The position numbers were made by a program, and so were the translations under genes. DNA of 64,000 bases from Lachnospiraceae bacterium MD308 (lineage in GTDB: Bacteria; Bacillota; Clostridia; Lachnospirales; Lachnospiraceae), in the NCBI GenBank assembly GCA_010206225.2, contig VIQU02000016.1, forward strand, positions 25,076 through 89,075, read 5' to 3'. Positions 26,242-35,768 of the stretch are shown piece after piece. The notes beneath the pieces are model-generated. The model had not been told where the DNA came from. It made no database searches and worked only from the letters and a program-made list of their open reading frames with translations. Numbering within the stretch: position 1 is the first letter of the stretch; the number at the start of each line of letters is the position of its first letter.

Positions 26242-27511
26242 TGAAAAAAATCATGATCATTGGCGGCGGCGCTGCAGGTATGACTGCCGCTGCCGCGGCG
26301 GCACAAAATAGCCGGAAAGCAAATCAGAAACCGGAAATATGCATTCTGGAGCATAAGGATATAGTAGGGAAAAAAATTCTGTCTACCGGAAACGGACGCT
26401 GTAATCTTACCAATGAGGTTATGAATTCCGATTGCTATTACAGTGAGTGTCCCCAAATTATCGGTCAGATCCTTGATAAGTTCGGTCGGGAGGAGGCTCT
26501 TAAGTTTTTTCAGGAGTTGGGAATCGTCGTAAAATCAAAAAAAGGATATTACTACCCACGCTCTGAACAGGCAGCCGCTGTACGGGAACTTTTTCAGATA
26601 CACCTTGAGCATCTTGGTGTGGAAGTCCGCACCAATGTCCATGTAAAATCAATAAAAAAAGCGGGTGTGCATTCATGATCCATGCCGTTGAAAGTATTTC
26701 AGCGAAGGAGACTCTTTCTATAAAAGCAGACAAGGTAATACTGACCTGCGGCGGGATGGCCGCGCCGGTTCTTGGATCGGATGGCAGCGGTTATACTCTT
26801 GCCAAATCTCTGGGACATTCTCTTGTACCGGTTGTTCCGGCACTGGTGCAGCTCCGTGTTAAGAACAATCCTTTGAGACAAGCAGCCGGTGTGAGAACAG
26901 ACGGAACGGTCAGTATCTATGAAAATCATAAATTTATGGGAGCAGATACCGGTGAACTTCAAATCACAGACTATGGAATCTCTGGTATTCCGGTATTTCA
27001 AGTAAGCCGCCATGCGGCGAAAGCGCTCTATTATAAACGTCCGGTCAAGGCTGAGATTGATTTTCTTCCTGAGATTCCGTTAGGAACTATGGCTGCTGTA
27101 TTGCGTTATAAAAGAAAAAAACAGGATAAAAGCAGTATTATGAAAGCTATGCTTGGTTTCTTTCACAAAAAACTGATCCCGTGTCTCTTAAAAAATGCGG
27201 GGATGAAACCGGATCTTAAGATTAGTGAGCTAAATGAACCGCTGCTGCAAAGCCTTGTCCATACGTGCAGGCATTTTCCGCTGACGATTTCAGATACCAA
27301 TGGTTTTGAACATGCACAGGTTTGCGCCGGAGGTGTGAGGCTTACCGAGATCAATGCCTCTACGATGGAGTCTCTGCGCTGCGGCGGTCTCTATCTCGCA
27401 GGGGAAATTCTTGACGCAGACGGTATCTGCGGGGGATATAACCTACAGTGGGCATGGACAACCGGTTATCTTGCAGGCTTAAGCGCAGTATCAGATGAAG
27501 GCAGGCTTTGA
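26241..27511 (+). pseudogene. HI0933/YhiN-family flavoprotein, frameshifted at an A7 run
   Basis: Two adjacent frames together make one NAD(P)/FAD oxidoreductase of the HI0933 family (BaiN-like). Frame 1 (26241-26678) has the FAD motif GGGAAGMTAAAA and GNGRCNLTN; frame 2 (to 27511) has the rest, ending GGYNLQWAWTTGYLAGL. The break lies at the seven As at 26654-26660 (ATA AAA AAA G): a one-base slip backwards joins the frames as ...IKKSGCAFMIHAVES..., with no residue lost, for a protein of about 423 residues. This could be a true frameshift mutation, a sequencing error, or -1 programmed slippage on A-AAA-AAG-like sequence. A free second start at 26675 lacks a ribosome site. Confidence 0.8.
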
Positions 27512-27550
27512 CAAAGTTTTCCTGTCATTTTTACGCAGAGGAGGGATACT

Positions 27551-29191
27551 ATGATCCGGGTTCAGCAGATAAAATTAAAAATTCCCCATACCGACGGACA
27601 GCTTCATGAAAAAATCCGTAAGATTTTACGTATCAGTAAGGAAGAAATTGTTTCTGTAAAAATCACAAAATGTTCTCTGGATGCCCGTAAAAAGCCAGAG
27701 CTTTTTTACGTCTACACGGCAGATGTTGAATTGAAGCAAGAATCTTCAGTGCGAAAAAAAATCAAAGATAAAAATATCTTATTTGTAAAAAAAGAAGCTC
27801 CTTACCGCGCCATTCCCACCGGAAGACAGTATCTTCGTTTTCGTCCTGTGGTGATCGGGACAGGACCGGCAGGGCTTTTTTGCGGTTATCAGCTTGCAAA
27901 GCTTGGATACCGTCCCATTCTTCTGGAAAGAGGCGCAGATGTCAGAGAACGGATACAGGATGTAGAACAATTCTTTCAAGGCGGCCCCTTAAAGAAAGAT
28001 TCCAATGTCCAGTTTGGGGAGGGTGGGGCAGGGACATTTTCCGACGGAAAGCTCAATACCCTTGTCCATGATAACTGCGGCAGAAACAGGGAGGTTCTGA
28101 GACTTTTTCATATGTTCGGCGCACCGCGGCAGATTCTGTATGACAGCAAACCGCATATCGGCACGGACATTCTCTGCAATATTGTAGAACGAATGCGGGA
28201 AGAGATAAAAAAGCTCGGCGGCGAAGTTCGGTTTCACTCACAGGTGACAGATATTGAATACTCAACAGCCTCAGACGGGACAAAATCACTGTCTGCACTT
28301 CATGTCTGGAATACAGAAACGGGAGAGAGCAGCCTGCTTCAAACGGAACTTGCGGTACTTGCGATCGGTCACAGCGCCAGAGATACCTTTGAGACGTTGC
28401 AAAGACTTGGTATCGAGATGCAGGCAAAATCCTTTGCCGTCGGTGTCCGTGTAGAACATCCGCAGAAGTTCATCAATGAAAACCAGTATGGAAAGGAATA
28501 TGATCCTTCGCTTCCGGCGGCGCCCTATAAGCTGACAGCGAAAGCGCAGGATGGAAGAGGTGTCTATACTTTCTGCATGTGTCCCGGAGGCTATGTGGTC
28601 AACGCTTCCTCCGAGGAGGGGTACCTTGCCGTCAACGGCATGAGCTACAGCAAACGTGACGGAGAGAATACCAACAGTGCAGTGGTCGTCACCGTGACGC
28701 CGGATGATTTTGGCTCTGATGGGGCGCTTGCCGGCATGGAATTCCAAAGAGGGCTTGAGAAAGCGGCTTTCTTAGAAGGGGGCGGCCGGATTCCTGTACA
28801 GTTATTCGAGGATTACTGTAAAAATCAGGCTTCTTTAGGAGAAAAGGGCGTTTCTCCCCGGATGAAAGGCGCTTATGCATGGGTCAATGTGCGGCGTATT
28901 TTTCCCGAAAATATTGCGCTTGCGATCGAACAGGGTATTCTGCAGTTTGACAGGAAAATAAACGGCTACGCAAGAGGTGATGCGGTCCTTTCAGGCGTAG
29001 AGAGCCGGACCTCGTCGCCGCTGCGCATTCTGCGGGATGAAAACCTGCAAAGCAGTATGAAAGGGCTCTATCCATGCGGTGAAGGAGCAGGCTATGCCGG
29101 GGGGATTACATCAGCCGCCATGGACGGCCTGAAAGTGACAGAAAGCATCATAAAAGTATGGCGTCCATTCGACAAGGATGAGACAGCTTAA
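27551..29191 (+). CDS. FAD-dependent oxidoreductase (COG2509 type)
   Basis: 546 residues. A distinctive N-terminal domain of about 90 residues (IRVQQIKLKIPHTDGQL, then KIRKILRI) precedes the Rossmann motif GTGPAGLFCGYQLAKLGY near 102-119 and a second GEGGAGTFSDGKLNT block; the C-terminus PCGEGAGYAGGITSAAMDG closes the FAD site. This is the uncharacterised 'FAD-dependent dehydrogenase' family common in Clostridia; the substrate is unknown. The ATG has GAGGAGGG a few bases upstream. It follows the frameshifted flavoprotein, and both may act in one pathway. Confidence 0.87.
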   Translation: MIRVQQIKLKIPHTDGQLHEKIRKILRISKEEIVSVKITKCSLDARKKPELFYVYTADVELKQESSVRKKIKDKNILFVKKEAPYRAIPTGRQYLRFRPVVIGTGPAGLFCGYQLAKLGYRPILLERGADVRERIQDVEQFFQGGPLKKDSNVQFGEGGAGTFSDGKLNTLVHDNCGRNREVLRLFHMFGAPRQILYDSKPHIGTDILCNIVERMREEIKKLGGEVRFHSQVTDIEYSTASDGTKSLSALHVWNTETGESSLLQTELAVLAIGHSARDTFETLQRLGIEMQAKSFAVGVRVEHPQKFINENQYGKEYDPSLPAAPYKLTAKAQDGRGVYTFCMCPGGYVVNASSEEGYLAVNGMSYSKRDGENTNSAVVVTVTPDDFGSDGALAGMEFQRGLEKAAFLEGGGRIPVQLFEDYCKNQASLGEKGVSPRMKGAYAWVNVRRIFPENIALAIEQGILQFDRKINGYARGDAVLSGVESRTSSPLRILRDENLQSSMKGLYPCGEGAGYAGGITSAAMDGLKVTESIIKVWRPFDKDETA

Positions 29192-29213
29192 GAAATTTTT
29201 AATAGCATAACAC

Positions 29214-29242
29214 TATACACTTTTTCGGAAATATGATAGAAT
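29214..29242 (+). promoter_or_regulatory. Promoter for the DUF4321 gene
   Basis: TATACA at 29214-29219, 17-base spacer, TAGAAT at 29237-29242 with TG one base before it (extended -10). About 50 bases ahead of the ATG at 29292. Confidence 0.5.
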
Positions 29243-29291
29243 GTATTGAGTTTTCTAAGAGATAAAGGGTAATGAGGAGGAGTACATAATT

Positions 29292-29552
29292 ATGAAGGGA
29301 GCAGGAGGCAAGAATAACTGGGCACTGTTTCTGCTGATTCTGGCAGGGATTGTCCTCGGTGGATTTATCGGGATGATGGCAGAGGGCGTGCCGGCACTTA
29401 GCTGGTTAGGATATGGGCAGTCCTTTGGTCTGGAAGGTCCGCTTACGCTGAATTTAGGCATACTCGTAATCTCATTCGGGCTTACGATCAAGATTACGAT
29501 CGCCAGCATCATCGGAGTTGTACTTGCGATTATAATTTACCGGTTCCTGTAA
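29292..29552 (+). CDS. DUF4321 membrane protein
   Basis: 86 residues with two membrane segments (about 8-28 and 60-84) separated by a polar loop with EGVPALSWLGYGQSFGL, the DUF4321 pattern. The family often lies just ahead of mreB or radC in Clostridia, as here, but has no assigned function. A strong GAGGAGGAG ribosome site precedes the ATG. Confidence 0.85.
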   Translation: MKGAGGKNNWALFLLILAGIVLGGFIGMMAEGVPALSWLGYGQSFGLEGPLTLNLGILVISFGLTIKITIASIIGVVLAIIIYRFL

Positions 29553-29634
29553 GTTCTCAGTTTGCCATACATTCAAAGAAAGCTGCCAATAACGGCCTTT
29601 TTGCGGATGGATATCGTATGAATCTAAAGATAAG

Positions 29635-30336
29635 ATGAATCTATCTAATACTATGAAAAAAATCCCTGATATGGAGCGTCCTTACGAGAAATGCCAAAAG
29701 TTCGGCGCCTCTGCGCTCAGCGATGCAGAACTTCTGGCTGTCGTTCTTCGGACAGGCAGCCACGGCGAGAATGTGATAGGACTTGCGCAGAGAATCCTTT
29801 ATCGTTCCGGAGAGGACGGTATTTTAGGACTTCACCGGTTTTCCATGGAGCAGCTTGTGAAGATCCGCGGGATCGGCAAGGTGAAGGCAATACAGTTGAT
29901 CTGTATCCTTGAGCTTGCAAGACGGCTTTCAAAGGCGTCAGTCTCTGAATCGCTTTCTTTTACATCGCCCGCTTCCATCGCAGAATATTATATGGAAGAT
30001 CTGCGGCATGAAAGCCAGGAGGTCATGAAACTGATCATGATCAATTCAAAGGGCAGGCTGATCAGTGAGACTGAGATTTCAAAAGGTACAGTGAACGCTT
30101 CCCTTATTACACCAAGAGAGATTTTTATAGAAGCACTGCTAAGACAGGCAGTCGCTGTTGTGGCAATGCACAATCATCCCAGCGGAGATCCCACTCCCAG
30201 CAGCGAAGATATCCTGCTGACCAAAAGAATTAAAGAAGCAGGAAGCATTATCGGGGTCGAGCTGTTAGACCATATTATTATTGGCAATAATTGTTATGTA
30301 AGTCTGCGGGAAAAAGGTATTCTTGAGAAAGGGTAA
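29635..30336 (+). CDS. radC: RadC-family JAB/MPN-domain protein
   Basis: 233 residues. An N-terminal helix-hairpin-helix region (IRGIGKVKAIQL near 78-89) precedes a JAB1/MPN domain with the zinc motif HNHPSGDPTPSSED near 179-192. The name RadC is historical; a direct role in DNA repair has been questioned and a peptidase-like fold is all that is certain. The start is unclear: the ATG at 29635 has only AAGATAAG upstream, and an ATG at 29653 is also possible. It is directly upstream of mreB, as in Bacillus. Confidence 0.93.
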   Translation: MNLSNTMKKIPDMERPYEKCQKFGASALSDAELLAVVLRTGSHGENVIGLAQRILYRSGEDGILGLHRFSMEQLVKIRGIGKVKAIQLICILELARRLSKASVSESLSFTSPASIAEYYMEDLRHESQEVMKLIMINSKGRLISETEISKGTVNASLITPREIFIEALLRQAVAVVAMHNHPSGDPTPSSEDILLTKRIKEAGSIIGVELLDHIIIGNNCYVSLREKGILEKG

Positions 30337-30341
30337 GACAG

Positions 30342-31367
30342 ATGGCAAAGAATACATACGGGCTGGATCTTGGCTCTTATGAAATAAAGGTTTATGATAA
30401 AAAGAATGACAGAATCTGGAAAGCAAAAGATGCCATTGCCATTCACAACGGGAAAGAGATTTTTGCGATCGGAGACGAGGCTTATGTGATGTATGAGAAG
30501 GCTCCGGCGAATATAGAAGTGGTATTTCCTATGAAGAGCGGAGTAATCTCCAGATTCAACAACATGCAGTTTCTGCTTCAGGGACTTCTGAAAAAAGAGC
30601 GTCAGTCCGGGAAAGGCTCAGAATATGTGATCGCAGTTCCGACAGATGTCACTGAAGTTGAGAAAAAAGCTTTCTTTGACCTTGTGATCCATTCTACCGC
30701 AAGAGCCAAAGAAGTGAATATCGTAGAGCGCGCCATCGCGGATGCCGTCGGGATGGATCTGGATGTGAAGAATACCAACGGGCTTCTCGTCGTGAATTTC
30801 GGCGGAGAGACAACGGAAGTTTCAATCCTCGTCGGGGGCGGTATGGTGTTTAATCAGCTTATGAAAATCGGCGGTGTCGCTCTGGACGAATCAATCGCCA
30901 GTCTTGTGCGGCGCAGCCATGATTTCCTGATCGGAAGGCTGACTGCGGAAGCCCTCAGAAAGCGTTTTGGAGTTTATACCGGAGAACCGGAGGATACGGC
31001 GGTAATGGTGGCAGGGAGAGATCTGATCACCGGACTTCCGGTAAGAAAACCTATTACTCTGGGGCTAGTGAGGTCTTCTCTTCGGGATCCTCTTTTAGAA
31101 TGTGTCCGCGCGGTTCTCTCCCTGATCGACAGAACTCCGCCGGAGATCCGTACGGCAATCTATGAAAACGGAATCTTCCTTACAGGCGGAATCGCCAATA
31201 TGCCGGGGCTTGAGACTTATATAGAGAAGGCGACCGGCGTGCGTACAAGAACAGCTCCGGATCCGGAACTATGTACTGTCATGGGATTGAAAAAGATCAT
31301 TTTATCAAGCGAATTAAGTAAATTTGCGTATTCAATGTTAGATGAGAAATATAGGTGGATGAGATAA
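30342..31367 (+). CDS. mreB: Rod shape-determining actin homologue MreB
   Basis: 341 residues of the actin/Hsp70 ATPase fold: phosphate-1 motif GLDLGSYEIKVYD at the start, phosphate-2 VVNFGGETTEVS, and adenosine motif LTGGIANMPG. The sequence diverges from the usual MreB phosphate-1 (DLGTAN), with DLGSYE here, but gene order with mreC and mreD settles the role. It forms membrane-bound filaments that direct lateral wall synthesis. The ATG follows AAAGGG. First gene of mreBCD-mrdA. Confidence 0.9.
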   Translation: MAKNTYGLDLGSYEIKVYDKKNDRIWKAKDAIAIHNGKEIFAIGDEAYVMYEKAPANIEVVFPMKSGVISRFNNMQFLLQGLLKKERQSGKGSEYVIAVPTDVTEVEKKAFFDLVIHSTARAKEVNIVERAIADAVGMDLDVKNTNGLLVVNFGGETTEVSILVGGGMVFNQLMKIGGVALDESIASLVRRSHDFLIGRLTAEALRKRFGVYTGEPEDTAVMVAGRDLITGLPVRKPITLGLVRSSLRDPLLECVRAVLSLIDRTPPEIRTAIYENGIFLTGGIANMPGLETYIEKATGVRTRTAPDPELCTVMGLKKIILSSELSKFAYSMLDEKYRWMR

Positions 31368-31368
31368 T

Positions 31369-32226
31369 ATGAAGATAAAAAACCAGTCAAGGCTTCCGGG
31401 CAGATATGTACTGATCATTCTTACTCTGCTGTGTCTTTTGCTGCTGGGGATCGAACGTTTTACCGATACCGGAGGACCTTTGAGGATCATTGCCAATTAC
31501 TCCGTAGTTCCTATGCAGAAGGGAATCAGTTATGTAGGCATGTGGATCAGTGATATGTCAGACAACTTTGAGACAATGAAAGAGATGAGAAAGAAGAACG
31601 CCGAGCTTCAATCGAAGGTTGACGCTCTTACTATAGATAATACAAGACTCCGGCAGGAGCAGTACGAATTAGAGCGCTTAAGAGAGCTCTATAAGCTGGA
31701 TGAGAATTATTCCGACTACGAAAAGGTAGGCGCCCATGTGATCGCCAATAACGGAAGCAACTGGTTCAGTGATTTTACCATTGATAAGGGGACAAGCGAC
31801 GGAATCAAGGTTAACTGCAATGTAATGGCAGGAAGCGGTCTTGTGGGAATCGTTACCGAGACTGGTCCGAATTATGCCAGAGTACGCTCCATCATTGATG
31901 ATGCGAGCAATGTAAGCGGCATGATACTCTCAACTTCCGATACCTGTATGGTACGCGGAGACCTGAGCCTAATGTCCGACGGGCGTCTGCGCTTTGAAAA
32001 GCTTGCCAACAATGACAATAAGGTTGAGGTGGGAGAACAGGTTGTTACTTCCCATGTCAGCAGCCGGTTTGTACAAGGCTTATTTATCGGGTATGTCAGT
32101 GAGATCGAAGTGGATTCCAATAACCTGACACGGTCTGGATATATTACGCCGGCAGTAGATTTCAGCAAGCTGCAGGAAGTTCTCGTAATCACAAAGACGA
32201 AGGATGACATGGTGGGAGGAAATTGA
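31369..32226 (+). CDS. mreC: Rod shape-determining protein MreC
   Basis: 285 residues: a membrane segment at about 11-28, a coiled coil at about 65-105 (MRKKNAELQSKVDALTIDN and onward), then the beta-rich MreC domain with GTSDGIKVNCNVMAGSGLVG and a GRLRFEKL region. It bridges MreB/MreD and the elongation-class penicillin-binding protein outside the membrane. It begins one base after the mreB stop and is six bases before mreD. Confidence 0.95.
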   Translation: MKIKNQSRLPGRYVLIILTLLCLLLLGIERFTDTGGPLRIIANYSVVPMQKGISYVGMWISDMSDNFETMKEMRKKNAELQSKVDALTIDNTRLRQEQYELERLRELYKLDENYSDYEKVGAHVIANNGSNWFSDFTIDKGTSDGIKVNCNVMAGSGLVGIVTETGPNYARVRSIIDDASNVSGMILSTSDTCMVRGDLSLMSDGRLRFEKLANNDNKVEVGEQVVTSHVSSRFVQGLFIGYVSEIEVDSNNLTRSGYITPAVDFSKLQEVLVITKTKDDMVGGN

Positions 32227-32232
32227 TTTTAT

Positions 32233-32751
32233 ATGAAGAGAAAGCTTATCACAGTTTTGATCATAACCGTATGTTTTCTTTTGCAGAGTACGATTATGAA
32301 GAAACTTGCAATCGGGAATATCTGTCCAAACCTTCTGCTTGTTGTGACAGCCTCCTTCGGGTTTATGCGCGGGACTAAAAGCGGCATGTATATAGGGCTT
32401 ATCTGCGGACTGTTTATTGATCTGTTCTGGGGAGGGCTTTTAGGTTTCCATATGCTTTTGTTTATTATCATCGGTTATTTTAACGGAAGCTTCCAGAGAT
32501 TGTTCTTTGACGAAGACATTAAGCTTCCCATCGGACTGATCGCCGTCAGTGAGTTATCATATGGAATCGCAGTATATTTTTTCGGTTATATGCTTCAGGG
32601 TGATTTTTCTTTTGGAACGCATTTGTTTCAAGTGATTATTCCTGAACTTGTATATACTATTTTGGTAACCCTGGTTTTATACCAGATCATTTTACACATT
32701 AACAAAAAACTTGAAACAGAAGAACAAAGGAGTGCAAGCAAATTTGTCTGA
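32233..32751 (+). CDS. mreD: Rod shape-determining protein MreD
   Basis: 172 residues, five or six membrane segments, with the family pattern NICPNLLLVVTASFGFMRG and GLICGLFIDLFWGG. It is the integral membrane partner of MreC in the elongation complex. The ATG at 32233 has GGGAGGA about 12 bases upstream. Its 3' end overlaps the beginning of the PBP2 gene. Confidence 0.92.
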   Translation: MKRKLITVLIITVCFLLQSTIMKKLAIGNICPNLLLVVTASFGFMRGTKSGMYIGLICGLFIDLFWGGLLGFHMLLFIIIGYFNGSFQRLFFDEDIKLPIGLIAVSELSYGIAVYFFGYMLQGDFSFGTHLFQVIIPELVYTILVTLVLYQIILHINKKLETEEQRSASKFV

Positions 32752-35680
32752 TATGTGGGAAAAAATCAAATCCAGAGTATCAGCGATTGTACAGTCAAGA
32801 GTCATAATTGTTATTATGCTGTTTTGCGTAACTTCCGCAATTCTCATCCAGAGAATCTTTTTTCTCCAGATTGTAAAAGGTCAGGAATATCTTGATAATT
32901 ACAAACTGCAGATACAAAAGACGAAGGATGTAGAAGGGACGCGGGGCAATATTTATGACCGCAACGGCAAGCTCCTCGCTTATAATGAGCTGGCCTATGC
33001 AGTTACAATCGAAGATAACGGGGAATATGATACTACTAAGCAAAAAAACCGAGAACTGAATAAAGTAATTAACACAGTTATCAATATTGTAGAAAAGAAT
33101 GGGGATACCGTAGTCAACAATTTCGGGATCATTCTGGACAAGGACAATAATTACATGTTTGTCGCCCGATCCGATACTCAAAGACTTCGTTTTATCGCCG
33201 ATGTCTATGGGAAGCTTAAAATCGACGACCTTGATGCCGGGCAGAAGAACAGCAGCGCAGCGGATCTCATAAACTATCTGTGCACGGACGAGCAGTATGG
33301 TTATGGTATCAGCCAGCAGTTCATGGAGAAGCAGGATGTCTTAAAGCTGATCAACATCCGCTATGCCATAGCTTTAAACGGCTACCAGAAATATATCGCC
33401 ACGACGATCGCTGAGGAGATATCCGAAGAAACAGTTGCCGATATCATGGAGAATATGGATACTCTTCAGGGAGTGGATATTAAAGAGGCCTCTGTGCGCC
33501 GATACAATAACAGCAAGGCCTTTGCGAATGTGATCGGCTACACAGGTCAGATCTCTGAGGAGGAATATAATTCCCTCGACAAATCACAGAAGAAAAAATA
33601 TGACAAGACTGACACGGTAGGAAAAGCAGGCATTGAAAAGACGATGGATGCTACGCTTAAAGGCCAGAAGGGCGAAGTGAAGGTGTATGTCAACAATGTA
33701 GGAAAAGTAATTGACACTGTACAGGGGGCATCGCCGGGAACCGGAAATGATCTGTACCTTTCCATTGATTCAGATCTGCAGGTTGCTGCTTATAATATTT
33801 TAGAACAGGAACTTGCCGGAATTCTTCTTTCAAAAATCCGGAATACCCTGAATTATGACAGAACCCAAGTAAATGACGGGAGTGATGTCATCATTCCAAT
33901 CGGTGATGTGTACAATGCATTTCTGTCCAATGACATACTGGACATGAACCATTTTTCGGAAGAAGATGCCAAGGACACAGAAAAAGCAGTATATCAGACA
34001 TTTACTAAAAAGAAGCAGAAGGTTTTAAAAAAGACGTCGGAAATATTAAGTGATCCGAATGGAAATGCGTACAAGGACATGTCTCAGGAATGGCAGGCAT
34101 ATCTGACTTATATCGTTACGGATATGCTGACAACCAATAATAAAGTAATCATATCCGGCGCTATAGACACTTCAGACAAAACGTATAAAGCATGGAAAAC
34201 AGATGAATCCATCAATGTGTACACATATCTGAATTATGCGATCTCCAAAAACTGGATCGATACTTCAAAGCTTAAGGATGATGTGGCAAAAGGCGAAAAA
34301 TATTCGGATTCCAGCGAAATCTATGAAGGTCTGAAAAATTATATACTGAACCGCCTTGAGACAAATAACAGTTTTGATAAGGTTATCTACAAATATATGA
34401 TCAAAGCAGGCTCCGTGACCGGAAGGCAGATCAGTATGATGCTCTATGAGCAGAATGTCCTGAAGTACGATGAGGACCAGTACAACCGTCTTGCCTCAGG
34501 AAGTCTTGGGGCATATGATTTTATACGCGGCAAGATTGAAAATCTGCAGCTGACGCCGGGGCAGTTAGGACTTGAGCCATGCACCGGCTCTATGGTTATG
34601 ACAGACACGAAGACCGGACAGGTACTGGCCTGTGTATCCTATCCGGGATACGACAACAACCGGCTCGCTAATTCGATGGATTCTGATTACTATAATAAGC
34701 TGGTAACGGATTTATCCCGTCCGTTTTATAACAATGCAACGCAGGAAAAGACAGCACCCGGATCTACTTATAAGCCGTTGATCGCGACTGCCGGACTGAC
34801 AGAAGGAGTCATTAATCTTGGAAGCTATCTTCCCTGTTCCGGGCTTTATGAAAAAGTAGAACCGAACCCGAAATGCTGGGCTTATCCATATGGCCACGGC
34901 GGATTGAATGTAGAAGGAGGCATCACACATTCCTGTAACTGTTTTTTCTATGAAGTGGGTTATCGTTTAAGCCTAAAGGAAAGGGGAATGAACAAGATCG
35001 GTTCTGATGATGCTGAAGGTTCTTCCACCACAAGATACTATTCCAGTACAACCGGTATCAACAAGATCAAAGAATACGCTGAGATGTTTGGGCTGGGCGA
35101 TGTGTCAGGCGTGGAGATCCCGGAGGCGGAACCGCAAATCTCCGACGATTCTTCTGTGCCGACCGCCATCGGACAGGGCACGAACAACTACACGACAACT
35201 CAGATCACAAAATATATTACTGCGGTTGCCAACAAAGGAACCGTGTTCGATCTGACGCTTCTTGACAGAATTACGGCGCCGGACGGAAAGGTATTGAAAG
35301 AATTTGAACCTAAAATTAAGAATACCCTTGATAATGTCAGCGATTCCACATGGGATGCTGTCCACAAAGGTATGAGAGGAGTTGTGCGCGATGAACAGCG
35401 GGAAATCTTTTCTGATATTAACGACTCCCTTCAATTATCCGGTAAAACGGGTACTGCACAGCAAAGTAAGACACATCCTGACCATGGTCTTTTCGTTGGA
35501 TTTGCTCCGAGTGATAATCCGGAGATTGCATTTACCGTCCGGATTGCCAACGGTTACAGTTCACACAATGCGGCTGATGTCGGAAGTGATCTTATGAAAT
35601 ATTATTATAAGCTTACGTCGGAAAAGAATATTATTACCGGAAAAGCGAAAAAAGTTACAGAGAAATCCGGTGGAGACTAA
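32744..35680 (+). CDS. mrdA: Elongation-class penicillin-binding protein 2 (class B transpeptidase) with large insertion
   Basis: 978 residues from a TTG at 32744, which has AAAGGAG 11 bases upstream and overlaps mreD; an ATG at 32753 is the alternative. One membrane segment at about 18-40, then a PBP dimerisation domain (GNIYDRNGKLLAYNE). Active-site motifs: Ser674-T-Y-Lys677, Ser730-C-Asn732 and Lys901-T-G. It cross-links peptidoglycan during elongation with RodA and MreC. About 250 residues at roughly 355-605, between the dimerisation and transpeptidase parts, have no counterpart in the usual 600-700-residue PBP2; they are polar, lysine-rich and helical. The family seems lineage-specific to this group of Clostridia. 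Confidence 0.93.
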   Translation: MSDMWEKIKSRVSAIVQSRVIIVIMLFCVTSAILIQRIFFLQIVKGQEYLDNYKLQIQKTKDVEGTRGNIYDRNGKLLAYNELAYAVTIEDNGEYDTTKQKNRELNKVINTVINIVEKNGDTVVNNFGIILDKDNNYMFVARSDTQRLRFIADVYGKLKIDDLDAGQKNSSAADLINYLCTDEQYGYGISQQFMEKQDVLKLINIRYAIALNGYQKYIATTIAEEISEETVADIMENMDTLQGVDIKEASVRRYNNSKAFANVIGYTGQISEEEYNSLDKSQKKKYDKTDTVGKAGIEKTMDATLKGQKGEVKVYVNNVGKVIDTVQGASPGTGNDLYLSIDSDLQVAAYNILEQELAGILLSKIRNTLNYDRTQVNDGSDVIIPIGDVYNAFLSNDILDMNHFSEEDAKDTEKAVYQTFTKKKQKVLKKTSEILSDPNGNAYKDMSQEWQAYLTYIVTDMLTTNNKVIISGAIDTSDKTYKAWKTDESINVYTYLNYAISKNWIDTSKLKDDVAKGEKYSDSSEIYEGLKNYILNRLETNNSFDKVIYKYMIKAGSVTGRQISMMLYEQNVLKYDEDQYNRLASGSLGAYDFIRGKIENLQLTPGQLGLEPCTGSMVMTDTKTGQVLACVSYPGYDNNRLANSMDSDYYNKLVTDLSRPFYNNATQEKTAPGSTYKPLIATAGLTEGVINLGSYLPCSGLYEKVEPNPKCWAYPYGHGGLNVEGGITHSCNCFFYEVGYRLSLKERGMNKIGSDDAEGSSTTRYYSSTTGINKIKEYAEMFGLGDVSGVEIPEAEPQISDDSSVPTAIGQGTNNYTTTQITKYITAVANKGTVFDLTLLDRITAPDGKVLKEFEPKIKNTLDNVSDSTWDAVHKGMRGVVRDEQREIFSDINDSLQLSGKTGTAQQSKTHPDHGLFVGFAPSDNPEIAFTVRIANGYSSHNAADVGSDLMKYYYKLTSEKNIITGKAKKVTEKSGGD

Positions 35681-35768
35681 AATCCATATATGGGACTTTC
35701 AGGCACCAATGATAAAAGCATTTACGCTTAAGACCTTTAAGTAAACCAGAAATAGGAGGAAGTAATTC

